A stretch of DNA of 64,000 nucleotides from Humulus lupulus (Eukaryota; Streptophyta; Magnoliopsida; Rosales; Cannabaceae): the NCBI RefSeq assembly GCF_963169125.1, contig NC_084802.1, positions 42,416,607 through 42,480,606 of the forward strand, written 5' to 3'. The notes under the pieces were generated by a model, which made no database searches, was not told the DNA's origin, and saw only the letters and a program-made list of their open reading frames with translations. The position numbers were made by a program, and so were the translations under genes. The first letter of the stretch is position 1, and each line of letters begins with the position of its first letter. Of the stretch, positions 35,320 to 44,947 are shown one piece after another.

Positions 35320-36450
35320 CAATTAATCTGTTTCCTGAAGAAGAACCAGGATGTCTTTGCATGGTCACACTCAGACATGGTGGGGATAAGCCCGAATGTA
35401 GCAAGCCATGCTCTAAACATAGATAAAAGCTTCCCCCCGAAGCAACAAAAGCAAAGGCAGCTGGACGAAAACAGGAAGAAAGCACTGAAGGAGGAGGTTG
35501 ACAGGTTAAAGGCAAACCATTTCATTAGGGACGCCTTTTATCCTGAATGGCTAGCCAATCCGGTGTTGGTCCCAAAGCCCAATGGGATGTGGAGAACCTG
35601 TATTGACTACTCAGATCTCAACAAAGCTTGCCCAAAAGATTGTTTTCCGTTACCAAGGATTGACCAGCTCGTGGATGCCACAGCGGGGCATGGCCTGATG
35701 TCGTTCATGGATGCCTATTCTGGATATAACCAGATTCCCATGTACACCCCAGACCAAGAGCATACGAGCTTCTTCACGGATAAAGGGCTATATTGTTATA
35801 ATGTCATGCCATTCGGGCTCAAGAATGCTGGAGCCACATACCAGCGGCTCGTAAACATGATGTTCTCGGAACAAATCGGGAACAACATGGAGGTTTATGT
35901 TGATGACATGCTTGTCAAGTCTCAACTTAACATGAACCATGTTGATGACCTCGAAGAGTGCTTCGGCGTGCTCAAGAAGTATAACATGAAGCTAAATCCT
36001 CAGAAGTGCACTTTTGGGGTATCTTCGGGAAAGTTTCTCGGCTTTATTGTAAACTCTTGTGGAATCGAGGCTAACCCCGACAAGATCAAGGCCCTAATTG
36101 ATATGCCCTCACCTCGAAGGCATAAGGATGTCCAAAGTCTGACTGGCAGGATGGCGGCCCTAAGCAGATTCATCTCAAAATCTACAGATCGTGGTCTTCC
36201 ATTTTTCAACTTATTGAGGGGAGGTAAGAAGTTTGAATGGACGGAGGAATGCGAGCTGGCCTTTCAGGAGCTCAAAAAGCACCTTGCGGAACCACCCATC
36301 CTGTCAAAACCTGAAATGGGAGAAATACTGTACCTATACCTTTCAACTACCGAACACGCAATAAGCGCAGTGCTCGTCCGAGAAGAAGAGAGGGTGCAGA
36401 GACCCGTCTACTATCAGTAAAAGATTACTGGGGGCAGAGTCAAGATATCC
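35320..36450 (+). pseudogene. Tat reverse transcriptase and first RNase H
   Basis: RT motifs in order: DVFAWSHSDM (connection to protease), WLANPVLVPKPNG, RTCIDYSDLNKACPKD, FPLPRIDQLVD, SFMDAYSGYNQI, NVMPFGLKNAGATYQRLVN, and the active site YVDDM at about 35,899. The thumb and the retroviral-type RNase H start follow (FEWTEECELAFQELKK, then a degenerate LYLSTTEHAISAVLV in which the usual first Asp is not evident). The frame is open from 35,320 to a stop at 36,418, where a small indel shifts it to the next frame (open from 36,452). The catalytic residues of RT are intact. Confidence 0.94.
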
Positions 36451-38449
36451 ATTGATGGAAAAACTCGCGCTCAGTCTAATTCATTCATCTCGGAAGCTCC
36501 GCCCCTACTTTCAGGCACATCCCATCCATGTGCTGACTGATCAACCACTTAGACAAGTCCTATCTAAGCCAGAGGCTTCAGGTCGACTTCTTAAATGGGC
36601 TGTTGAGCTCAGACAGTTCGAGATCACCTACCACCCGAGAACGACCATTAAAGCACAGGCATTGGCAGACTTTATAGTGGAATGTACGGGTATAGCCGAC
36701 GACAAGGTGATAACCACGGCCCACGAGCTGTGGAAACTCTACGTCGACGGCTCGTCAAATGAAAATGGAGCAGGGGCAGGGATCATTTTGGTTACCCCCG
36801 CAGGAAGCATATTTCATTCCGCCTTAAGATTTGACTTTAAAGCATCAAATAACGAGGCCGAATACGAGGCTTTACTCGCGGGACTTCGTATAGCTAACGA
36901 GCTCAAAGCTAAAGCTATACATTGCTACAGTGACTCCCAGCTCGTGGTTAATCAAATCTTGGGAGAATATCAGGCTCGCGGCACGAGAATGGCAGCTTAT
37001 TTGGAAAAGGCAAAATCCGTGTTAGAGAGTTTCGAATTCTATACATTCGAACAAGTTCCTCGCGATCAGAACTCGAATGCAGATGCCTTAGCTCGACTCG
37101 CTACGTCCCTCGAAAACGAAGAGCTGAATGTTGTGCCCATAGAACATTTATCAGCACCTAGCATTAACGAGCCAGAAGGGAAAGATGTGTGTATGATCGA
37201 AACGGAGCCAACCTGGATGACCCCGATAGTCGATTACCTCGAAAACAGAATTCTTCCAAAAGATCGGAATCAGGCTCGAAAGTTGATGTATCAACTTCCT
37301 CGGTACACCATTTTAGACGGAAAACTATACCGAAGGGGATATTCCATGCCGTTACTCAGGTGCGTAACCCCTCCCGAGGCTAAGAAAATCATCGAAGAAA
37401 TTCATGAAGGGTTCTGCGGAGATCACACTGGGGGGCACAGCTTGTCCAAGAAGATCATATGCCAGGGCTATTTCTGGCCAACCATTAAAACAGATTCTTT
37501 CGAGTATGTGAAGAAGTGCGACAAATGCCAGAGATTCGCCACGATACCCCGAGCCCCACCATCCGAACTGACCATGTTGACATCCCCATGGCCCTTCGCG
37601 GTATGGGGCATCGACCTCATTGGCTCTCTCCCGACTGGCAAAGGCGGAGTAAAATACGCTGTAGTCGCCGTTGATTACTTCACGAAATGGAAGGAGGCTG
37701 AACCATTGGCGACCATAACTTCGAAAAAAATCCTTGATTTCGTTGTAAAGAGCATCGTGTGCCGATATGGAGCACCAAGGAAGATCGTATCCGACAACGG
37801 AACCCAGTTCGATTGCGACCTATTCACTAGTTTTTGTGAGAAGAACGGTATAATAAAGAGTTTTTCGTCAGTGGCTCACCCTCAAGCGAATGGTCAGGTC
37901 GAAGCCGTTAACAAAACTCTCAAAAGTTCTCTAAAGAAAAAACTGGAGGAAGCAAAGGGACGATGGCCCGAGGAATTGCCTCAAGTCCTTTGGGGGTACA
38001 AGACCACAGCTCGGACGTCAACAGGACATACCCCGTTCTCTCTAGCATACGGCTGCGAGGCAATGTTGCCCATCGAAGTTGAAATCCCAACGATCCGAAC
38101 TCAAACCTACGACCAAAGTTCAAACCATACTCAGCTCGAGGAAACCCTAGACTTGATCGAAGAAAAAAGAGAAGAGGCTCAGCTGAGAAATGCTGCTTAC
38201 CAGCAACGCACTATCAGATATTTCAACAAGAGGGTTCGAGATCGAATGTTCAGAATGGGAGATCTGGTGTTGAGACGCGTATTCTTTGCAACCCGAGATC
38301 CAGCAGCTGGAGTGCTCGGGCCGAACTGGGAAGGACCATACTAGATGAAATCAGTCATCCGACCTGGCGTATATAAACTTGCAAGATTGGACGGGAGCCT
38401 AGTACCGCGAGCATGGAATGGCGAACACCTTAGACCTTACTATCAGTAG
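36451..38449 (+). pseudogene. Tat second RNase H and integrase
   Basis: Open from 36,452 to TAG at 38,342, then in phase to a final stop at 38,447. The end of the first RNase H is followed by a complete second, plant/archaeal-type RNase H: LYVDGSSNENGAGAGIIL (about 36,738), NNEAEYEALLAGL, YSDSQLVVNQ and DQNSNADALARLA, with the D-E-D residues in place. The integrase has an HHCC finger (GDHTGGHSLSKK... CDKCQ), then the DDE core: WGIDLIG (D), IVSDNGTQF (D) and PQANGQVEAVNKTLK (E). The C-terminal tail reads RRVFFATRDP and LGPNWEGPY. Only the late TAG interrupts it, close to the end. Confidence 0.94.
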
Positions 38450-38675
38450 TGTAGGAAGTGTGTTGCCTGTAACCATGATTTTCTATATGTATTAGCTTGT
38501 CTGTTTTTGAACTCCATCAAATAAAAGACCTATTTTGTTCAATATGTAATCTCTTTTTGTTTTTTATTTTTGCAATCTCTCTTAATTTAATAACCTATGG
38601 TCAAACTCATAGGATATTAAGGGGGCATCATTGGTATATATACCATCAGCTTAAAAAAATAATAAAAAAATATAT
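38450..38675. other. Tat spacer after pol
   Basis: AT-rich, no gene. It leads into the 62-bp array. Confidence 0.5.
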
Positions 38676-39000
38676 AAAGTATTTGGATGCAACCAAGTAC
38701 GCGAGCTTAGATAGTTCGAACATAACCGAATTATCAAAAAGTATTTGGATATAACCAAGTACGCAAGCTTAGATAATTCGGACATAACCGAATTATCAAA
38801 AAGTATTTGGATATAACCAAGTACGCGAGCTTAGATAATTCGGACATAACCGAATTATCAAAAAGTATTTGGATATAACCAAGTACGCGAGCTTAGATAG
38901 TTCGGACATAACCGAATTATCAAAAACATAAAGTATTTAGATGTAACTAAATACGCGAGCTTAGATAGTTCGGATATAACCGAACCATCAAAAACCTAAA
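38676..39000. repeat. 62-bp tandem array in the Tat element
   Basis: Units begin AAAGTATTTGGATATAACC at 38,676, 38,738, 38,800, 38,862 and 38,930, the first three exactly 62 bp apart, followed by a degenerate sixth unit. Each holds TACGCGAGCTTAGATAGTTC and ATAACCGAATTATC. Arrays between pol and the 3' LTR are known in Tat/Ogre elements and can seed satellite DNA. Confidence 0.92.
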
Positions 39001-39540
39001 ACATTTGGAGTTAACCAGATGTGCAAACTTAACAGGTTCGGAACAAACCGGCCAAAAAATTGATCGACGATAAGTAGGAACCTAGACCTATTTCGAAATA
39101 AGTCGAGATCGAGGCTAGAATATCTTAAAAGAAAAATAGTTTCAAACTCTTAACCTCGGAGCAAAAACTGAGGGTGAGTAAAAGTGACTAAACAAAAAAG
39201 ATATAACCAAATCATTTACGTTACATACCATATAAGTACTTCCGGGTTCATGGTTAAAGTAATATCCGACCTTGATAAATAACGAGGTCGAAAGCGGATA
39301 AATCGAACAAACTATGCATGAATGCATCGAGTTTCGAGCTTAAAATCCAAACTATGTTTGTATGAATAAATAAACATAACTGATTCATCAACATAAAATG
39401 TGCAAAATATTTCGAGCCAAGAAATGTAAAGCATGTAAAAGAATAGTTAAAGAAATTGTATCAGCCCCGTGGGCACAAATTAAAAATAATTACAAGATAG
39501 GGGGACGCAGCCCCAATAAATGACTTCCCCGAGATCAGAT
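39001..39540. other. Tat spacer between the tandem array and the antisense gene
   Basis: AT-rich without a credible frame on the plus strand. On the minus strand it is the 3' flank of the antisense gene and should hold its polyadenylation signals; no single signal stands out. Confidence 0.45.
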
Positions 39541-42310
39541 TTAAGGAAGAGGAGTATCCTTGGCCTTCTCAGCATCAGTGTCACCGGACCCTCCAGGACG
39601 AATAGCATGGCTATCCTTCTGAGCAGCCTCTCGAGCAGCTACACTTGCCTCAAGACGGGCATTCCACCGCTCAACATATGTGGCCTCGAGAGGACCCAGG
39701 AAGCTGGTATCGAGGTCGGCATTGTCAACCCAAAGTTTGTACATGGCTTGGTCGACCGCTTTCTCCTTCTGCTCCTTATACTCGTCCAGGAGGCGGGCCT
39801 TCTCGCTCTCCATGAAGTCGAAGGTGACAGATTTCTCCTCTTCGAGCTTGGAATTGGCCTTCTCGAGACAAGTCTTCGCCTGCTCCAGCTCGGCATTCGA
39901 TTTCTCCAGCTCCTCGAGACGGGTCTTCATTTTTTCAAGTTCAGACTTCGAATCTTTGAGCTCGTCAGCCATCTTAAGCTCGAGATCCTTCGACTTCTGG
40001 GCCAGGGACATGCTCGTTTGCACCTCGTTGGTCAGTTTATAGTTGAGCTGTGCTGAAACGACAAGGGCCTGAAACACAAGGAACGAATTAGAATTGCGAA
40101 CTGAGGCATAAATACTTAAAATAGAGTTACGAAGGATACCGCGGCGGTGAGTTCGATACTCTTATCATAAAGAGTATTGCAGTCCGAGGCCTTGTGCACG
40201 AGATCCCAGTGGTCGGCTCCGAAGCCAGAAAAGCTCTGACCCACTCGAGAAAGGACATCCGAGCTGAGCACAACCCCTTTTGTCCCAGCGGCGCCATCAA
40301 GCACGTACTCCTCAATATGAGTTCGGGCCGTTGGCAGTTGAACCTTGGAGGTAGAAGGTTTCTTCGGGGGCGAACAACTGCTAATTGGGTTTCGGTGGGA
40401 AGCAGCGAGATGTGCGCGGTCGAGCCAGACGCATCAACCTGGACAGTCGGTTCCTTGGCTATGCTCGCATTAGTCTGGGCCGTGGGGGTCGTTTCATGAC
40501 GACGGGGTACCTTGGATGGTCGGTCGGACCTCCGTGGTATTCTCGGACGTTTGCTCTTCTGGGCGCCAGCTCCCCCATCGCTAAAGAGCACAACGTCAAG
40601 GTCGGGATTCATAGCACCTGCACAGTTCCAATAAGTTAGACAATGATAATAAGTTTACAAAGAGAGGGAAACCAGGTAAAGAAAAAAACCTAACTGGAAC
40701 TCTCCCCCGAGCTCGAACTTGGGGACCAGGAAATTCCCCCGTCTTCGGAGGAGGCGGGGGGAGTGCCTTCTCTATAAGTGGGCGATAACCTCGAAAGGTC
40801 CCTATAATCGTTGGTCCCATACTGAACGGCTATCCCGTTCCACATCTCGTTCGAGGTATACATGGTGTCGTATTTCCCGAGCCCACTATCAAACCTATGG
40901 ACGCAATCATCTACCCAACTCCATATGTAGAAGTGGTATCTATCCTGTGGACACGAGACTAGCCTATTGGGCCAGTGTTTTAGTAAGGTCGGGGACCACA
41001 TTCTCGAGGTAGGAAGGACTTTACCTTCATCCAAATCCGAGCTCGAGGCTTCATCATTAGCCTCATTCCCAGACAGCGGGCTCCTTGGGCGAACTGGAAG
41101 AGGTGGCCTCGTTTCTCTCCTCTGAGGAAGGGCGCCTGTGGGCAGGGGCACCTGCTCCCAGTGTTCATATTTTACATTGGACCAGTCAAAGGTGGACTGG
41201 CCCTCCTCCAAAAGTCCGCACTTTCAGAGTTTGTCCTCGTGTAAAAGGTATAGGAGAGACCTCCTGCCACGAGGGAGTTGGAGCAAGGCCTCTCTGTGCC
41301 CTTTCATTGATTCATCAGGGGTGGGACGCTGAAAATTAGCTGAAAGGCGAGACACATTTCAACTAAATATGGATTTAAGAACTAAAGTTTCGAGCACAGA
41401 AATAAAGGTAACAAGAATACTTACGAATCCGCCTGAACGAATAATTTCGAGACGGGGACAAACCATCTGTCCAGAAGAAGGCTCTTTTGAAATCAGGCGG
41501 GTGGTTAGGAAGATCCTCAAAAACCTTCGTCTCCTTGGGGTAGCTTGAGAGGTAGTAAAAGCCATCCCCTCCCCGAGCTCGGGAGGGGTTACTTTTTAAA
41601 CAAAAGAGATATAAAATCTCTTTAGGTGAAGGTCCTTTCCACCCCAGCTCGTGGTACAAGGACTTCAGGGCAGACAGTACCCTATACGAATTGGTGTTGA
41701 GTTGGAACGGGGCCAACCCAACGAAATCAATAAAGTCTTTGAAAAAAGATTTCAAGGGCAACAGTGCTCCTGCCCTCATATGTTCCTGGCTCCAGGCCGC
41801 GTATTTCACACTGGCATCGCGGCCCCCAGGGGCGAAGCAGCTCCGTTCATGGTTGGCCGGAGGTCGACACATCAGCGAGCCTGACAGGCTAAGGCCGTGG
41901 AAAGCCAGGATGTCACTTATCTGGATAGTTGTGGTGACCGAGCTCCAGTAGTGCTCGGCCTCAAACATTTCTCTCCTCGGCTGCGAGGAGGAGGGTTCCC
42001 CCATTAATAAAAATTTGAGCTCTCCGGGGGGGTATGCGACAGTAACCTTTAAAGCAGGATCGAGAGGAATCGACCTAGGGCCTGAGTTAGATTCCGGATA
42101 GATGGCCTCCCGAAGAACTCTCCTCTTCCCCTCGATGACTTCGTCTATCTGACGGCGGTAGTGAGCTCGAATGTCCTCTTGCTCGCGCGCAAGCTTGTAT
42201 TCTCTTATCCGACGTTGATTCCGGGCGAACATCGATTCTGGGCTCAGAGATTTTGGCTCGTAAGGGATTGCCTGCGATGACCCCCACCGTCTTTCCAGAT
42301 TCTGTGAAAT
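39541..42310 (-). pseudogene. antisense multi-exon gene of the Tat element (gypsy-type 'Transposase_28'-like plus coiled coil)
   Basis: Four coding exons are visible on the minus strand. Exon A 42,310-41,425 (ATG at 42,232, MFARNQRR) carries a domain with FFKDFIDFVGLAPFQLNTNS and ELGWKGPSPKEILYLFCL, resembling the plant 'putative gypsy type transposon' family found as antisense ORFs of Grande-like elements. Exon B about 41,339-40,692 contains WSPTLLKHWPN and MWNGIAVQYG. Exon C 40,617-40,140 is basic (SKRPRIPRRSDRPSKVPRR). Exon D 40,068-39,541 is a long heptad-rich coiled coil (LEKMKTRLEELEKSNAELEQ). Splice sites are canonical: donors GTAAGT at 41,424 and GTATCC at 40,139, acceptors TTTCAG at 41,340, TGCAG at 40,618 and TTTCAG at 40,069. 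A TGA at 41,226-41,224 and a frame change within exon C suggest decay or missed splicing. Function unknown. Confidence 0.8.
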
Positions 42311-43030
42311 CTAACGAGAAAGAAAAAATGGTGAGGGCCATGCATACAAGAATCACGAGCTCGGTGGAATGAGCTCGGAGATTTAGGAACGAGACAAACT
42401 AAATATTAAGACCCTTATTGAGGAGTCAGGGGCGTGTATTCCACGAAAAAGAAAAGGAGCGTGGATAATTTTTTGAAAATCCCGAAAATCAAGGGAAAGA
42501 AGAGTGGCGGTTAACCAGGAAGGGCAGGCTTGGGTTCCGCGCATTTATCAAGGACAAGGGTTTTTACCCGAAAACTTAGTGTACAATAAACGTCGCCTAA
42601 ATTTTTTTTTTCAAAACCCAGAAAAATTGGAACCTCACTCAAATATGAAAACTGGGCATAAGCCAGTGATGTAAATCCAGTACAGAAGTCTAAAAAGCAT
42701 CTGAGCCTATCGGATCAAAACCTCCTATCACATTCTGCTAAGGATGTAAACTAGTATATAAACATACACAACAAGAACAGTTTGAATAAAAACTGACAAA
42801 ATGGGAAACAGGGATTGCTTACTTGCACAATAATGGCGACTGCAGGGAGATTGTTGATTGAAGAAGAGGTTACAGATAGGAATTCACTAACTCGAACAGA
42901 CCAGGATTCTTTTGTTTCTTTGGCCGAGAGAACATGCACAGATTGGAAGCTTTTTATGAGGAGGTCTCTGGTTTCTTTTTTCTTCTTTTCTTGCTCTTGG
43001 TAAACGAAGGTAAAAATGAAGACGAAGAGC
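42311..43030 (-). other. leader exon and first intron of the antisense gene
   Basis: On the minus strand a non-ATG-initiated open leader runs to a donor CAA|GTAAGC (intron starts 42,822). The matching acceptor is TTCTCGTTAG before 42,310. The leader reads in phase into exon A but contains no ATG in that frame, so it is probably untranslated, with translation from 42,232. The intron is about 510 bp. Confidence 0.6.
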
Positions 43031-43039
43031 AGGGTCTTG

Positions 43040-43047
43040 TATATATA
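43040..43047 (-). promoter_or_regulatory. TATA box of the antisense gene
   Basis: On the minus strand CCACCTATATATACAAG gives a strong plant TATA box. It lies about 30 bp before the predicted start of the leader exon, inside the Tat element and outside its LTR. The antisense gene therefore seems to have its own promoter. Confidence 0.65.
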
Positions 43048-43299
43048 GGTGGGAAAAAGGCATTAATCTGGAACGTTGAAAAAAAAAAATCCTTGCAAAA
43101 TCCAACGGTCAGGGATCAATGACAAGATGGCGCCGAAAAGGTGTCAGACGGGCGATCGTGGGCGTGTTTCCAAGGTACTCAAGTACCAACAATGAGCAAT
43201 GCCAAATTGACGCATGTCCATTTTGAAGAGTGTATGACGGTACAGTTCTCAAAGAAAGTAGTTCAAAAGTTTCCTTCTCTTAGGATTCGAACAAATACT

Positions 43300-43314
43300 T
43301 TTGAGGGGGCAAGA
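43300..43314 (+). other. polypurine tract of the Tat element
   Basis: TTTGAGGGGGCAAGA immediately before the 3' LTR start TGTTATACC at 43,315. Confidence 0.8.
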
Positions 43315-44114
43315 TGTTATACCCAGATTTCGAGCTATGTTAATTATGACCTCGAAAGTTGGATTCGCAAATTAGTGGACTCATAAGGTTGGAAACATGC
43401 TCCAGGATTGCATGTCGAGCTTGCAGGATATAGACGACCTCGAGTATGGTGACCTCGAAGTATTCATGATCTCGAAAGATAGCTCTGGGAACACATTCAT
43501 CTCCAGGGATGACCTCGGGTCAGGGGTCCCGAGCTCGACGCACATACGATCTCGAAAAGCCATGTGACCTCGGAGGATGTCTTCAGCTCGAAAGGTGACG
43601 GGAAACTTGGGAGGCTAAAGCCTTAGAGATATGTGATAACCACCTTGAATATCTACAAGTGTTATAAATATGAGATGTAATCCTCATTTATTATTGTAAA
43701 TCCCCTAGAATCATGGGATATTATTTGGTCAGTTATACGTCCCCTGGTCTTCAAGGGACGTTTCCTTTTATATCTGATTATAGGCATTTAAAGCCATTTA
43801 TTTTATTTATATAAAAATAGTAACTACCCAAAATATGTGGGATAGTATTCTTTAGCCTTCTCTATAAATAGAGAAGCCATGCACCATTGTAAATGACCGA
43901 AATTCTGATCCTTGAGAGAAAACTCTGGAGAATTCATTCTTGAAGAAATCCTAGAGATAATCTTGAGTTTAATAACAAAGACTCGTGGACTAGGCAGATT
44001 TAACTGCTGAACCACGTAAAAATCGCGTGTTTACATTGTTTAATTTCAATTGGCCATTTTCAATTATTGTTTTCGTGCTCTTCTTTCACTGTTTGACGAA
44101 AAACGGCGTCAACA
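43315..44114 (+). repeat. 3' LTR of the Tat element
   Basis: 800 bp, TGTTATACC...GTCAACA, nearly identical to 31,416-32,214 and followed by the ATATG target duplication. The minus-strand frame at 43,824-44,015 is identical to one in the other LTR and is not a gene. Confidence 0.95.
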
Positions 44115-44947
44115 ATATGTTATGTTATGTTATATGTTTATGCTATGATTTGTATATGTATGATATGTTTTAGTTCTTGGGTATATGTTTTGTTTAGATA
44201 ACAAGCATATAATTTGTTTAGATAACAAATAACTTGTTTAGATAACAAGTCCCAATGGTATACTCCTTGGGCATATGATTTGTTTAGATAACAAGCCTCA
44301 TAAATTTATATGACTTGTTTAGATAACTAGCCCTGCAGAATTATGGGCATATGATTGCCTAGCTAGCAAGCCCCAAGATGTATGATGGCCATTGTAAATG
44401 TTTTTGTAGTCATATGTTTTATAGTGTATGCTTATGAAATATGATATATGTTTTAGATAGTCTTATGTTCTTTTATAGTATTTGATGTAGTCTTATGCTT
44501 ATGTTTACGAAGTATGTTTTGTTTTTAGTAGATTTTCCTTGCTGGGCATTAGGCTCATTCCTTTATTTTAGTGTGATGCAGGAGAATGATTATGGAGGTG
44601 GAAGGATTCTTGGTAGCATGGCATGTGTGTTGAGAATGAATGGAATGGATGGGTTGCGTGTCGATCGAGGATGACGTTTATTTTAGTCTTTTGAAATACG
44701 TCTCCTTTGTAATTCCGCATTCAGTTTTTTTGAACTTGTTTTTAAAGTTATGTTTTATGTTTTGTAAACAATGGGATCCCATACCATATCACATTTTATT
44801 TTACATTTTTAATAAAGACATGCTATTTCTTATATTTTGGGTTTTCAATAAAGGCATGTTATTTCTTATGTTTGTATCAAAATAGTAGCTATGTCTAGTA
44901 GTTTTAATGGTCTAAGGTCTTAGAAATAGTTGGGTCATTACAGTAAC

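Larger units (their letters stand above)
31416..44114 (+). mobile_element. Tat-lineage Ty3/gypsy retrotransposon, complete, with antisense gene
   Basis: A 12.7-kb element with nearly identical ~800-bp LTRs and perfect ATATG target duplications (31,411-31,415 and 44,115-44,119). Order: 5' LTR, gag, protease, RT, RNase H, a second plant-type RNase H, integrase, a 62-bp tandem array, an antisense spliced gene, purine tract, 3' LTR. The additional RNase H between RT/RNase H and integrase and the extra antisense frame downstream of pol are hallmarks of the Tat lineage (for example maize Grande). It is the youngest insertion of the nest. gag-pol carries several stops and two frameshifts, so this copy is not autonomous now. 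Confidence 0.94.
24183..44942 (+). mobile_element. Tekay/Del-like Ty3/gypsy element nested in CACTA-1
   Basis: Flanked by perfect GTAAC duplications (24,178-24,182 and 44,943-44,947). The 5' LTR is 24,183-25,908, the internal region 25,909-30,633, and the 3' LTR starts at 30,634 and resumes at 44,120 after the Tat element. Gag, protease, RT, integrase and a chromodomain-like tail are recognisable but damaged, with large deletions in RNase H and the integrase core. The element excluding the nested one is about 8.1 kb. Confidence 0.93.
30634..44942 (+). repeat. 3' LTR of the gypsy element, split by the Tat element
   Basis: The first part is 30,634-31,415 and the second 44,120-44,942 (44,115-44,119 is the Tat target duplication). 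A deletion of about 450 bp near 30,840 joins TTGGTCCT to AAGCCTTTGAC. In the 5' LTR the two ends of that segment both carry GTCCT, a short direct repeat typical of illegitimate recombination. It ends GGGTCATTACA followed by the GTAAC duplication. Confidence 0.88.

Noticed and set aside
38676..39000. CRISPR-like regular repeats
   Set aside because: Units are contiguous 62-bp tandem copies without unique spacers, in a plant retrotransposon.
39520..40056. 178-codon plus-strand frame
   Set aside because: It is the exact antisense of the coiled-coil exon D; the minus-strand frame has heptad pattern and splice sites.
41651..41951. Plus-strand frames opposite exon A
   Set aside because: No family resemblance and no splice or promoter signals; shadows of the antisense gene.
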